Source of the DNA: Acidobacteriota bacterium
Lineage (GTDB): Bacteria; Acidobacteriota; Blastocatellia; Pyrinomonadales; Pyrinomonadaceae
DNA length: 64,000 nt
Assembly: GCA_016713675.1 (NCBI GenBank)
Contig: JADJOS010000001.1
Coordinates: 2,542,001 to 2,606,000, forward strand
Reading direction: 5' to 3'
A program made the position numbers and the translations under genes. The notes under the pieces are model-generated. The model made no database searches and was not told the DNA's origin. It saw only the letters and a list, made by a program, of their open reading frames with translations. Shown here in pieces: positions 34,617 to 45,048 of this stretch. Every line of letters starts with the position of its first letter. Position 1 is the first letter of the stretch.

Positions 34617-35972
34617 TTAGATCGATTCGGCGATCGCTTCGCTGAAGATCTCAAGAGCAACATCGACGTGTTCTTTCGCGAGAATAAGCGGCGGTGACCA
34701 GCGAACGGTGCTTGTGCCGCAGCCGAGTATGATCAGACCTTTGTTGAAGCAGGCCATTTCGATGCGGTCGCGAAGCTCAGGGGCCGCCTTTTTCGTCGCC
34801 TTGGTGTCGACAAACTCCACTCCGAGCATTAAGCCGAGGCCGCGGACATCTCCAATGCAATCGTATTTATCTGCAAGTTTGCGAAGACCGGCCTCAAGGT
34901 ATGCACCGACTTCGCGGGCATTATCTACAAGGCCGCCTTCGAGCAGTTCGATCGTTTTCAGCGCCGATGCGATCGCGACCGGGTTGCCGCCGAACGTCGA
35001 GGCGTGAGCACCTTTGTGCCAGTCCATGATATCGGCTTTTGCGGTACAGACGCCGATCGGCATTCCTGAGCCGATGCCTTTGGCCATGCAGACGATGTCG
35101 GCTTTGACGCCCTCGTGATGGTCGAGCGCGAACATCTTGCCTGTGCGGCCCATGCCTGATTGAACTTCGTCGACGATCAACATGATACCGTGTTCATCAC
35201 AAATACGTCGAATTTCACGGACAAATTCAGGAGGAGCCGGTACATATCCGCCTTCGCCCTGAACGACCTCGAGAACAATTCCGGCGACCTCTTCGGGAGG
35301 TGTTGTCGTATTGAATATCCGATCTTCTATCCAGCTCACGGTGCCCATGCAGCAGGAACCGTCCGAGCATGTGCCAAGATTGAAAGGGCATTGATAACAG
35401 TTTGGGTAAGGCACATGGACGACGTCCAATGCCTGACGCATAAAGCCAAGCCGCTGAGCCTTTTTCGAAGATGTCAGCGAAAGAGCACCTAGAGTCCGGC
35501 CATGAAACGAACCGAAAAATGAGATGAATTTCTGGCGGCGAGTGTGATACATCGCCAGTTTTAGAGCAGTCTCGATCGCTTCGGCACCTGAATTTGCAAA
35601 ATGTGATTTGGTGGGCCCGTCGATCGGCACAATTTCGTCGAGTTTCTTGCCGAGTGCCGGCATGTGGCGGTAATAAAAGTCCGTTCCGCAAAGATGTATA
35701 AGTTCTGCGGCTTGGTCAGAGATCGCCTTTACGATCTCGGGATGGCAATGACCGGTCGAGCAGACAGCGACGCCGGCGTTGCAATCCAGAAAAATGTTGC
35801 CGTCCGGATCTTCGATCCAAACGCCGTAGCCCTTTTCGGCTACGAGCTTATAATCAGGACGTGGGTAGCTCGGAGTGACGTATTTTGCGTCAGCTCTGAT
35901 GATCTCAAGTGCTTTCGGTCCCGGCAATTCTGTTTTAATGACCGGACGCTGTAATTCTGTTGATGGTGTCAT
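34617..35972 (-). CDS. Class-III PLP aminotransferase (acetylornithine/4-aminobutyrate type)
   Basis: A 451-residue fold type I enzyme. The PLP lysine lies in CMAKGIGSGMPIG near residue 285, the aspartate in LIVDEVQSGMGRTGK near 255, and the phosphate-binding SGAEAIETALKLA near 130. A cysteine-rich insertion (CYQCPFNLGTCSDGSCC) near residues 192-208 may be a metal or redox site; similar insertions occur in archaeal-type omega-amino acid aminotransferases of this group. Substrate could be 4-aminobutyrate, acetylornithine, lysine or another omega-amine; no neighbouring pathway gene decides. Confidence 0.88.
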   Translation of the reverse strand: MTPSTELQRPVIKTELPGPKALEIIRADAKYVTPSYPRPDYKLVAEKGYGVWIEDPDGNIFLDCNAGVAVCSTGHCHPEIVKAISDQAAELIHLCGTDFYYRHMPALGKKLDEIVPIDGPTKSHFANSGAEAIETALKLAMYHTRRQKFISFFGSFHGRTLGALSLTSSKKAQRLGFMRQALDVVHVPYPNCYQCPFNLGTCSDGSCCMGTVSWIEDRIFNTTTPPEEVAGIVLEVVQGEGGYVPAPPEFVREIRRICDEHGIMLIVDEVQSGMGRTGKMFALDHHEGVKADIVCMAKGIGSGMPIGVCTAKADIMDWHKGAHASTFGGNPVAIASALKTIELLEGGLVDNAREVGAYLEAGLRKLADKYDCIGDVRGLGLMLGVEFVDTKATKKAAPELRDRIEMACFNKGLIILGCGTSTVRWSPPLILAKEHVDVALEIFSEAIAESI

Positions 35973-36210
35973 GGTATTTCTCCAAAGTGTTTAAGCAGGT
36001 GGCCTGTGACCGCGGTTTAAGGAATGGAATCGGTCGAAGACCGAGGGCTTAACAAATGGGTAAAATTAATCACCGGCGAAAAGATTCGCCCGCTGCTTCA
36101 TCGGTCGGAGTTTTGAAATGCATCGCGGAGTCATAACAAAAGATGTCGCTAATATAACAGAATGGCCGTGGCGTTTCAAAAATCAGTTGGGGCATGAAAC
36201 AATAAATCGA

Positions 36211-36436
36211 ATGGAAACCAAGACCAAGTTCACAAACCGCCTGATACAAGAGACAAGTCCTTACCTCTTGCAGCACGCCCACAATCCCGTGGATTGGTAT
36301 CCGTGGGGCGAAGAGGCGTTTGAACGGGCAAACGCTGAGGAGAAACCCGTGTTGGTCAGTATCGGCTATTCGGCGTGTCATTGGTGTCACGTAATGGAGC
36401 ATGAGTCGTTCGAGGACGAGACTGTGGCGGCGGTGC

Positions 36437-36444
<8 letters not shown>
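36211..36444 (+). CDS. YyaL/DUF255 thioredoxin-domain protein, N-terminal fragment (frameshifted)
   Basis: From ATG 36211 the 77 residues read METKTKFTNRLIQETSPYLL, then HAHNPVDWYPWGEEAF and the CxxC motif SACHWCHVMEHESFEDE, the opening of YyaL/SSP411 proteins (thioredoxin fold fused to an alpha/alpha-barrel). The frame stops at TAA 36442-36444, whereas relatives continue straight into N-E-H-F-x-x-I-K-V-D. That continuation is found one frame over from 36437. A single extra base near 36436 explains the break. Either a pseudogene or an assembly error. Confidence 0.75.
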
Positions 36445-38227
<1,783 letters not shown>

Positions 38228-38280
38228 GTATCGAGCCTCAGCTGCCTTATCCAGCTTGAGCATCAATCCTTACAAAAAAC

Positions 38281-38315
38281 AAAAAAAGGGCTCGACGGTC
38301 AAAGACAGTCGAGCC
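38281..38315 (-). terminator. Terminator of the first small lipoprotein gene
   Basis: On the minus strand GGCTCGAC pairs with GTCGAGCC across an 11-base loop and is followed by seven U plus a further U-rich run. It lies 33 bases after the lipoprotein stop. Confidence 0.75.
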
Positions 38316-38347
38316 TAAAGTTCTGTCGAGCCTTTCGGCTTGATCAA

Positions 38348-38575
38348 TTATTTGGTTGCGGGCTTTGCCGCTGCAGGGCTTGCTGCCGCAGGCGTTGCCG
38401 GAGTTGCCGGAGTGGTGGTCGCCGGTGTAGCCGGTGCGGTGGTCGCCGGAGTTGCCGGTTTCGTCGTTGCCGGAGTCGCCGGTTTTACGTTGGTGTTGTT
38501 GCTTGCTGCGTCGCCGCAAGCCATTCCCAGGGCACTCAATGTAAGAACTGCTGAAAGTGCGATCGTTTTTTTCAT
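38348..38575 (-). CDS. Small proline/alanine/threonine-rich lipoprotein (paralogue 1)
   Basis: A 75-residue protein with a lipobox ending at cysteine 20 (MKKTIALSAVLTLSALGMAC), followed by GDAASNN and a low-complexity tail of TPATTAPA-type octads up to the end. AGGAG precedes the start. The anchor implies attachment to a membrane with an extended, PA/T-rich stalk. A close paralogue lies at 38870-39130. Function not known. Confidence 0.8.
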   Translation of the reverse strand: MKKTIALSAVLTLSALGMACGDAASNNTNVKPATPATTKPATPATTAPATPATTTPATPATPAAASPAAAKPATK

Positions 38576-38685
38576 ATTCTTGATTCTCCTGTCTTTCTCA
38601 AAGATTAGATCTAAAGTGTATCGTCTTTGACCGTGTTTAAACGATCAGTGTTCCTCATCTTTCTTAATTTTTTGGAACACTCGCC

Positions 38686-38714
38686 AATATATTGATCAAT
38701 TTTGCGCAAGTCAA
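38686..38714 (-). promoter_or_regulatory. Sigma-70 type promoter of lipoprotein paralogue 1
   Basis: Read on the minus strand: TTGACT at 38714-38709, a 17-base spacer, and TATATT at 38691-38686. Matches consensus at 5 and 5 of 6 positions. Confidence 0.7.
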
Positions 38715-38802
38715 CCCGGAAATTTCGAAAATGACGAATCTTCACATTGTAAGTGTCAATAAAATTGTTGGTGGACAGGATCTACTGGTGAAATATTTAA
38801 AT

Positions 38803-38838
38803 AAAAAAGAAGACCCAACCGTAAAAACGATCGGGCCT
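38803..38838 (-). terminator. Terminator of the second small lipoprotein gene
   Basis: On the minus strand an 11-bp stem (AGGCCCGATCG with CGGTTGGGTCT, including G-U pairs) and a 6-base loop are followed by a U run. The G-U pairs form only in the minus-strand RNA, which fixes its direction. Confidence 0.7.
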
Positions 38839-38869
38839 CTTTAAGTAAATAGCTATAGAGCTAAAAATA

Positions 38870-39130
38870 CTATTTGGTTGCAGGCTTTGCAGTTGCAGGG
38901 GTTGCTGCTTTGGTGTCAGCCGGTTTCATGGTCGACGAAGTAGCCGGAGCAGTTGTCGCCGGGGTTGCCGGAGCAGTCGTTGCCGGGGTCGCCGGAGCAG
39001 TCGTTGTCGGCGTTGCCGGTTTGACTGCATTTGTGTTTGTTTTGTTTGCGTTGTTAGCCGGAGCTTCGCCGCAAGCCATTCCAAGAGCGCTGAGGCCCAA
39101 AACTGCTGATAGTACAATTCCTTTTGTCAT
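38870..39130 (-). CDS. Small proline/alanine/threonine-rich lipoprotein (paralogue 2)
   Basis: I use the ATG at 39130, preceded on the minus strand by AAGGAG; a longer frame to 39202 lacks such a site. The 86 residues start MTKGIVLSAVLGLSALGMAC with lipid-carrying cysteine 20, then GEAPANNANKTN and a tail of TTAPATPA repeats ending ATAKPATK. The signal peptide and tail closely match paralogue 1 at 38348-38575, so this is a tandem duplication, each copy with its own promoter and terminator. Confidence 0.8.
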   Translation of the reverse strand: MTKGIVLSAVLGLSALGMACGEAPANNANKTNTNAVKPATPTTTAPATPATTAPATPATTAPATSSTMKPADTKAATPATAKPATK

Positions 39131-39469
39131 TTTAATAAGACTCCTTTCTTTCTCAAAGTAAAATTTAAATCCTGTTTCCAGGGGTCGGTTGATGAAACAC
39201 AACCGTTTGCCGCAAACTCTTTCTTTTTCACGGCAAACGAGAGAATAGAAATATGCGAGGAGTTTGTCAACCTAAAATCAACAAAAAAATCACTTTTTTT
39301 CAATTATTTTTCGGCACAGATTTGAGGGATTTTTATTTACTCGCGGGATGCCCGTGATCATTGGGCGGCGCAGAAAAATGTTGACCTTCGGCGTTAAAAA
39401 AGGCTATTCTTTTTAATGGAAATAATCTCTTGTATTTCCCCTCTCCGGTCCTCACGCCGAACTCAATAA
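39131..39469. other. AT-rich divergent intergenic region
   Basis: About 340 bases between divergent genes, with no gene seen. It holds the promoter listed at 39242-39270 for the minus-strand lipoprotein and must hold one for the GGDEF gene on the plus strand, which I could not place. Confidence 0.55.
39242..39270 (-). promoter_or_regulatory. Sigma-70 type promoter of lipoprotein paralogue 2
   Basis: Read on the minus strand: TTGACA at 39270-39265, 17-base spacer, TATTCT at 39247-39242. The -35 is consensus; the leader to the ATG at 39130 is about 105 bases, similar to that of paralogue 1. Confidence 0.75.
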
Positions 39470-40753
39470 ATGAAATTTTTGGAAGCACCGAAATTGAATG
39501 TGAGAACTCTATCCGCGTCTTTGAGTAACCCAATGACATTCGTTGGTGTGTCGCTAGGCGCGATCATCGGGGCTTTTGTGCTGGCAAGTTCTTCATATGA
39601 ATTTGATACAAAAACGAAAGCGTTTTCTGCGATCATCGTGGTTTTCCTGATGTACTGTGCTATAGCCTTGGTCGGACGTGATGAAATATCCAATTCGGTC
39701 AATCGCCGATCAGAAGCTCAATCCTCTGATCTTGAAGTTGAAGGTAGACTCAATTCGATTGAAGAGGCGGCATCATATTTCGGCGGATCTCTCAGGCCCG
39801 CAGATATGTTTCGCCTGATGTCGAGCCGTGTCCGCGAATTGGTGCCGTTCGATATGTGTGCGTTATTGATGATCAACTATTCAGAAGGGCGAATGAGGGT
39901 CGTGCAAACCGACGGCGCTGACGCCAGGTATCTTCGAGGTATCGAGACCGATATAAATGACGGCCTTGCCGGATCGAGTCTTGCCGCATCCAGCGTTCAG
40001 ATCGACCGCGGAACAGATGGAAAGAGACGCACCTTTACCGCCGACGTACTCAATGGCTATCGATCTGCAGCGGCTTTGCCTCTAACCCACAACGGCGAGG
40101 TCTTTGCTGTTCTCGAACTATATTCGCGATCTAATACTGCATTTGACGGCAATTCTGCCGGACTCTTGGAGGCAGTTTCCGAACGCATTGCACCAATGAT
40201 CCTGCGCTCGATTTCGTTCGAGCAAAACCTCTCAAAGGCACTCACCGATCCGGTGACCGACCTTCCGAACGAGCGTGCGTTCTATATGATCGTCGAAAAC
40301 CAGTTGGCTGAATCGCAGCGAAATCGAGACGGACGGCCGCTGTCACTGTTAGCGGTTGACATCAAAAACTTTGCAAATATAAATGAGAGATTCGGCCACG
40401 CGGCGGGGGACCGAATTCTCAATTTTGTCGCCCAAAAGATTAAAGAACAGCTTCGTCAGATGGATTTTTTTGCTCGTTCGTCGAATGACGAATTTTTGAT
40501 CATTTTGCCTACGGCATCAGAAGCTGTCGCGGCTGGAATCGTCGCACGCATATATACAGAATTTGCCGGCTGCAGTTATGCCGTCAATGAGATTCAAACC
40601 GTTCAGATCGATCTCAATTTCGGTGCGTCAGCCTTTTGGAAAGACGGCGAGACCGCCCAATCACTCCTAACGGTTGCTCGTGAACGTAAAGAACAGTCTA
40701 AAACGATTGTTCCGAGCAAGGTGGTCTGGTTTCCGAAAGAATATATAAACTAG
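39470..40753 (+). CDS. Membrane GAF-GGDEF protein with degenerate active-site motif
   Basis: A 427-residue protein: two helices at about 22-41 and 50-68, a GAF-like domain at about 95-245, and a diguanylate cyclase-type domain at about 255-420 (DPVTDLPNERAFYMIVENQL; SLLAVDIKNFANINERFGH). The signature loop reads ARSSNDEFLIIL, so the two glycines of GGDEF are S and N, while the metal-binding D-E-F and the inhibitory I-site RQMD (RxxD five residues before) are kept. It may be a c-di-GMP receptor or a poor cyclase. Confidence 0.88.
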   Translation: MKFLEAPKLNVRTLSASLSNPMTFVGVSLGAIIGAFVLASSSYEFDTKTKAFSAIIVVFLMYCAIALVGRDEISNSVNRRSEAQSSDLEVEGRLNSIEEAASYFGGSLRPADMFRLMSSRVRELVPFDMCALLMINYSEGRMRVVQTDGADARYLRGIETDINDGLAGSSLAASSVQIDRGTDGKRRTFTADVLNGYRSAAALPLTHNGEVFAVLELYSRSNTAFDGNSAGLLEAVSERIAPMILRSISFEQNLSKALTDPVTDLPNERAFYMIVENQLAESQRNRDGRPLSLLAVDIKNFANINERFGHAAGDRILNFVAQKIKEQLRQMDFFARSSNDEFLIILPTASEAVAAGIVARIYTEFAGCSYAVNEIQTVQIDLNFGASAFWKDGETAQSLLTVARERKEQSKTIVPSKVVWFPKEYIN

Positions 40754-40782
40754 ATAACTTCAAGCAGGCGTCGTCAAAAAAG

Positions 40783-40807
40783 GATCGGGCAGGTGCCTGA
40801 TCTTTTT
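40783..40807 (+). terminator. Rho-independent terminator after the GGDEF gene
   Basis: GATCGGGC pairs with GCCTGATC (one G-T pair) around a 4-base loop, followed by five T. Confidence 0.8.
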
Positions 40808-40830
40808 GTTTTTGTGATAAATTCGCTCGT

Positions 40831-42234
40831 ATGGCAAGCATCACATTTTTCGGCGGTGTTGGAACCGTCACAGGCTCAAAGTACCTTCTGGAACATAATG
40901 GTAAAAGGCTGCTGGTCGATTGTGGTCTGTTTCAGGGGCTGAAAGAACTTAGGATGCGGAACTGGGAGGATCCTCAATTTAAGCCTAATGATATCGACGC
41001 CGTTATCATTACCCACGCACATATCGATCACACCGGATGGCTGCCCCGGCTGATAAAGCTCGGGTTCAACGGCAATGTTACGACGTCGCGTGCGACCGGA
41101 GATCTTCTTAAGATATTGTTGCCCGACTCGGCTCGCTTGCAAGAAGAGGAAGCTGATTACCGTAATCGTCATGATCTGACAAGCCACGCTCCGGCTTTGC
41201 CATTGTACGATGAAGAAGACGCAAGAGCTGCGCTCGAACGGCTTCGACCCGTGCCAAACGATGGAAATCCGGTCGAGATCTGCGAAGGCATCAAGGCGAG
41301 CTTTTTGGTTGCGGGACATATTATGGGAGCGAGCCTAGTTCTCGTTGAACTGGAAAATGCCAGGCCCGACGGATCTTCGATCCGATTCTTGTTTTCAGGT
41401 GACCTCGGCCATTATGATCAGCCGATCGTTCACGATCCCGCCCAGCCGCCCGATTGCGACTATCTGATGTGTGAATCGACATACGGCAATCGACTCCATG
41501 GGGAAGTCGACTCGGAATCGCAGATGGCAAGGATAATCAACGAAGCCGCACACAGAAACAGTCCTATCCTGATACCGGCATTTGCAGTCGGCAGAACTCA
41601 AGAGGTCCTTTATATGATCAGGGAACTCGAAGATCAGAAGCGAATTCCGATCCTGCCGGTAGTTGTCGATTCACCGATGGCGGCACAGGCGACACAGGTC
41701 TACAATCGCTTTACCGAAGAACACGATCGCGAATACGCTTCGATATTGGCTCATAAACGTCACCCTTTGAGACCGGCGTCGATGTCGACAACGGCATCAA
41801 GGGATGAATCGAAGAAGCTCAATGAAATGAAGGGAGCGAGGATCATCATCTCTGCCTCAGGGATGCTGAGCGGCGGCCGAGTGCTCCATCACGCGATTCG
41901 AATGCTGCCGAACGAGAATGCGACGCTCGTATTTGTTGGTTATCAGGCAGCCGGTACCACCGGACGACGCATCCAAGACGGAGATCGCGAGGTCAAGATA
42001 ATGAAGCGTTGGATACCCGTCAACTGCCGCATTGAAAAGGTGGAGGGATTTTCGGCTCACGCCGATTGGAAAGCCGTCATCAAATGGCTTGGCGGCCTTC
42101 AAAAAGCTCCGAAGATGGTATTCACAACGCACGGCGAACCAGATGCTGCCGAAGCAATGGCAGGCCATATTCGCGACCAATTTGGCTGGAACGTTGTGGT
42201 GCCGGGTTACGAACAAACTATTGAGTTGGAGTAG
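40831..42234 (+). CDS. MBL-fold beta-CASP ribonuclease-like protein
   Basis: A 467-residue metallo-beta-lactamase-fold enzyme. Zinc ligands appear in ITHAHIDHTGWLPRL near residue 55, VAGHIMGAS near 160 and LFSGDLGHYDQP near 185. The beta-CASP region includes CESTYGNRLHG, IIISASGMLSGGRVLHH and the late GFSAHADW histidine. Enzymes of this YSH1/CPSF73-like group cut RNA, with exo- or endonuclease activity. The AraC gene starts directly after its stop, suggesting co-transcription. Confidence 0.9.
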   Translation: MASITFFGGVGTVTGSKYLLEHNGKRLLVDCGLFQGLKELRMRNWEDPQFKPNDIDAVIITHAHIDHTGWLPRLIKLGFNGNVTTSRATGDLLKILLPDSARLQEEEADYRNRHDLTSHAPALPLYDEEDARAALERLRPVPNDGNPVEICEGIKASFLVAGHIMGASLVLVELENARPDGSSIRFLFSGDLGHYDQPIVHDPAQPPDCDYLMCESTYGNRLHGEVDSESQMARIINEAAHRNSPILIPAFAVGRTQEVLYMIRELEDQKRIPILPVVVDSPMAAQATQVYNRFTEEHDREYASILAHKRHPLRPASMSTTASRDESKKLNEMKGARIIISASGMLSGGRVLHHAIRMLPNENATLVFVGYQAAGTTGRRIQDGDREVKIMKRWIPVNCRIEKVEGFSAHADWKAVIKWLGGLQKAPKMVFTTHGEPDAAEAMAGHIRDQFGWNVVVPGYEQTIELE

Positions 42235-43050
42235 ATGAAGTACCAGGAATCCAAACCTTCGGAGCGGTTGGCCGCATTTGTTAAGTGCTATTGGTCGATC
42301 GAATATCGCAATGCGGTCGCCGCCGAACCCGAACCGATCGTGCCGGACGGCTGCATCGAGATCGTCTTTGATCTTGGCGATAGATTTAGGCAATACGACG
42401 CGTTCGGCAACTCTGAAATTCAACCCGAAGTGATCGTTGCAGGCCAGCAGAAAGCAAGCGTGTTGATCGGCCCTACCGGTAACGTCTCGTTGTTCGGGAT
42501 CAGATTTTGGCCGGCCGGAGCAAGACATTTCTTTGAGTCGGACGTGAATGAATTTTCGGGCCGGATAATTGATATGAGCCTTATTTGGGGACAGTCTGTC
42601 CGGTTGGTCGCAGAACGACTCGCGGAAGCCGGTTCGTTCGCTCAGAAGGTTCGGATCGTCGAGAGGGAACTTATTTCGCGGCTTCATGAAAGACTCGAAT
42701 CGCCGACGGCTGTGGATCATGCGGTTAGCTTGATAGTGGCGGGTGCCGGTATGAGTTCGGTCCCAAAGATCGCGCGAATGGCCGCGATCAGCGAACGCAG
42801 CCTCGAACGTAAGTTCCGGCAGGCCGTTGGGCTCTCGCCCAAGTCATACTCCCGCATCGTGCGTTTTCAGAGAGTACTCCATTCTGTAGAAACGAGCGAT
42901 GAAGTAGACGTGTCTGACACCGCGGTCAAATTCGGCTACTACGACCAATCACATCTGATCAACGATTTTCGTCAGTTCTCAGGACTCACGCCGAAAGAGT
43001 ATCTTCAGCGCCATCTGAGCATGACGGAGGCGTTCATTTCGGCTGAATGA
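42235..43050 (+). CDS. AraC-family transcriptional regulator (DUF6597-type sensor)
   Basis: The ATG follows the upstream TAG immediately. The 271 residues start with a PSERLAAFVKCYWSIEY domain typical of DUF6597/AraC sensors, and the last 100 residues are a double helix-turn-helix: MAAISERSLERKFRQAVGLS and AVKFGYYDQSHLINDFRQFSG with TPKEY. Ligand and targets cannot be deduced; the neighbouring DUF6265 gene is a possible target. Confidence 0.88.
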   Translation: MKYQESKPSERLAAFVKCYWSIEYRNAVAAEPEPIVPDGCIEIVFDLGDRFRQYDAFGNSEIQPEVIVAGQQKASVLIGPTGNVSLFGIRFWPAGARHFFESDVNEFSGRIIDMSLIWGQSVRLVAERLAEAGSFAQKVRIVERELISRLHERLESPTAVDHAVSLIVAGAGMSSVPKIARMAAISERSLERKFRQAVGLSPKSYSRIVRFQRVLHSVETSDEVDVSDTAVKFGYYDQSHLINDFRQFSGLTPKEYLQRHLSMTEAFISAE

Positions 43051-43146
43051 TTGGCGGATTTTTCCAATACTTCATCTGGATCAATTGCTAGTCTTTTGTC
43101 ACTGAACAATATTGTGTTCAGATATTTTAGCAAGGACGGAAATTGA

Positions 43147-43659
43147 ATGAAGATCTTGAATAACGCCGTATTACGCCTATTTCATACGGCCATGGCGGCC
43201 TCAATTGTGGTTTTTATCTCCGGGCAAATATCGGCTCAGGTTGTGAAGCCCAAAATCAGCTCTGTGGCTTTTATGTCAGGTTGTTGGGAAATACGGAAGC
43301 CGGAACGAAAGTTGGTGATCTCTGAACAATGGATGGCACCGCTCGGAAATGCAATGTTGGGTGTCTCACGAACAGTGAAGGCAGAGAAGATGACCGGTTT
43401 TGAGTACATGAAGCTGATCGAAGACGAGAATGGAGTTACCTTTTTTGCACGGCCTGATGGTGCCGCGGTCGATACATCGTTCAAGATGACCAAGTGGTCG
43501 GTGAATGAGGCCGTCTTTGAAAATGCGGGCAATGATTTTCCTCAAATGATCATTTATAGACTCGCATCAGCCGATACGCTATTTGCCAGGATCGAGGGGA
43601 AAATGAACGGTAAGGTCACCGGTATCGACTTTCCGTATGTCCGCATTAAATGCGGTTGA
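43147..43659 (+). CDS. Secreted DUF6265-type protein
   Basis: A 170-residue protein with an N-terminal signal peptide (residues 1-31, ending GQISAQ). The mature part shows FMSGCWEIRKPERKLVISEQW and PLGNAMLGVSRTV followed by a lipocalin-like run of strands (FFARPDGAAVDTSFK), matching the DUF6265 layout of small extracytoplasmic beta-barrels of unknown function. Followed by a strong terminator. Confidence 0.75.
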   Translation: MKILNNAVLRLFHTAMAASIVVFISGQISAQVVKPKISSVAFMSGCWEIRKPERKLVISEQWMAPLGNAMLGVSRTVKAEKMTGFEYMKLIEDENGVTFFARPDGAAVDTSFKMTKWSVNEAVFENAGNDFPQMIIYRLASADTLFARIEGKMNGKVTGIDFPYVRIKCG

Positions 43660-43696
43660 GAATAATGACCGTTTAACAGCTCGAAAGGACACAACG

Positions 43697-43724
43697 AAGA
43701 CAAGATCGAGATCTTGTCTTTTTT
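43697..43724 (+). terminator. Rho-independent terminator after the DUF6265 gene
   Basis: An 11-bp perfect stem (AAGACAAGATC with its complement) with a 2-base centre, followed by six T. It lies between convergent genes. Confidence 0.85.
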
Positions 43725-43774
43725 GCTATAAATATGGCCGCTGTGCGGTCGACCATTACTATTACTCGCAATTA

Positions 43775-44506
43775 TTACTCGTATCGCAGGCATTCGATCG
43801 GATCGAGCCGGGCCGCTTTGCGTGCCGGCAGTACGCCAAAGATCAATCCAACGCCGATGGAAGTTCCAAGGCCCGCGAGGATCGCCCAGAGCGGCACCTG
43901 CGCCGGTATGCTTGGAATCAGCAGCATAATGAGATTACTGATGCCGACGGCGACGATCACCCCGATAATGCCGCCGAAGAATGTGAGCGTCATCGCCTCG
44001 AGAAGGAATTGCAGCACGATCGCGCCCTTTGTCGCGCCGATCGCCTTGCGGATCCCGATCTCTTTTGTACGTTCGGTAACGGAAACGAGCATGATGTTCA
44101 TCACGCCGATGCCGCCGACAAGCAGGCCGAGACAGGAGATCGCGATAGCCGCAATGCCGACACCGCCGATGATGCCATCGAACTGGGCAATGAAATTGTC
44201 AGCGGTCTTGATATCAAAATTGTTCGGTTCGCCGTATTTTACCTCGCGACGCTGACGTAAAATTCCTTCGACCTCCGCAACAGCATCGCTGATCTGGCCG
44301 GGCTTCGCCTGGATGATTATCAACTCTTCTTCGCGATCAGGAGCTGCTTTTCTGGCGGTTCGATATGGGAGGAATACCTTTCGATCTTCCTCATTCTCCC
44401 CAAAAAATCCGGCCTTACGTTTTTCGATCACGCCTACGATCTCCCAGGTCGTGCCATTCATGCGAACCAACTTGCCGATCGCTTCATCCTCTTGCCCCGG
44501 AAACAA
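43775..44506 (-). CDS. MacB/FtsX-type ABC permease, C-terminal part (frameshifted)
   Basis: The frame holds the second half of a MacB-family permease: the end of the periplasmic domain (WEIVGVIEKRKAGFFGENEE) and three helices with GGIGVMNIMLVSVTERTKEI and the closing PIECLRYE. The first half is in another frame at 44511-45041. Read across the frame change, residues run ESDNYQRRNVLVVGVNTVE into MFPGQEDEAIG, so one extra base near 44566 splits the gene. No ATPase or adaptor gene is adjacent. Confidence 0.78.
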   Translation of the reverse strand: MFPGQEDEAIGKLVRMNGTTWEIVGVIEKRKAGFFGENEEDRKVFLPYRTARKAAPDREEELIIIQAKPGQISDAVAEVEGILRQRREVKYGEPNNFDIKTADNFIAQFDGIIGGVGIAAIAISCLGLLVGGIGVMNIMLVSVTERTKEIGIRKAIGATKGAIVLQFLLEAMTLTFFGGIIGVIVAVGISNLIMLLIPSIPAQVPLWAILAGLGTSIGVGLIFGVLPARKAARLDPIECLRYE

Positions 44507-44510
44507 CGCC

Positions 44511-45041
44511 TCAACAGTATTTACTCCAACGACGAGAACGTTTCGGCGCTGATAATTGTCCGATTCCGGTAATAAAGCGGCCGGAACGGAGGACGATGTT
44601 CGTCATCTCCATATAATTCGGCAAAACACCGTCGGTCAGTGCCCAGCGGTAGTTTTTGCCTTCGTAAACAAGATTGTCATCAAATCCGCCGTTGAATGAG
44701 CCGATATTCGGAGCAACGGTCGTGAGATCCTGAATCGCCGTTGACTGGGCCAGGATCGCTGTTGCGTCATCATCAGTAAGTGGTTTACGGTTACGCTCGT
44801 CCCGGCTTCGGGGACCGAAACCGGTCGAGAGATGATACGCATAGATATTGTTCGTTCCGTACTCCTCGACGATCGAAACGATCGAATTGCGCATGCCTGT
44901 CAGGATCGAAGCCACGACGATAGCCGTAATAACGCCCACAACGATACCCAGGATCGTCAAAAACGAACGAAACTTGTGCGAATAGATCGAGTCCATCGCC
45001 ATCTTGAGTACTTCCCGGGGTAAGGATGTTGACATTGCCAT
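44511..45041 (-). CDS. MacB/FtsX-type ABC permease, N-terminal part (frameshifted)
   Basis: Begins MAMSTSLPREVLKMAMDSIY and includes the first helix (FLTILGIVVGVITAIVVASIL) and the first half of the periplasmic domain, up to LRSGRFIT. The next codons go out of frame and end at a TGA at 44511. Deleting one base of the CC at 44566-44567 (plus strand) restores a continuous protein of about 410 residues with the downstream part. Likely role when intact: substrate efflux with a MacB ATPase encoded elsewhere. Confidence 0.76.
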   Translation of the reverse strand: MAMSTSLPREVLKMAMDSIYSHKFRSFLTILGIVVGVITAIVVASILTGMRNSIVSIVEEYGTNNIYAYHLSTGFGPRSRDERNRKPLTDDDATAILAQSTAIQDLTTVAPNIGSFNGGFDDNLVYEGKNYRWALTDGVLPNYMEMTNIVLRSGRFITGIGQLSAPKRSRRWSKYC

Positions 45042-45048
45042 ACGTTTA

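Larger units (their letters stand above)
38576..38869. other. Spacer between lipoprotein paralogues with promoter
   Basis: Nearly 300 bases without a gene. On the minus strand TTGACT (38709-38714) and TATATT (38686-38691), 17 bases apart, form a good promoter for paralogue 1; the leader is about 100 bases. The right side holds the terminator of paralogue 2. Confidence 0.6.
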
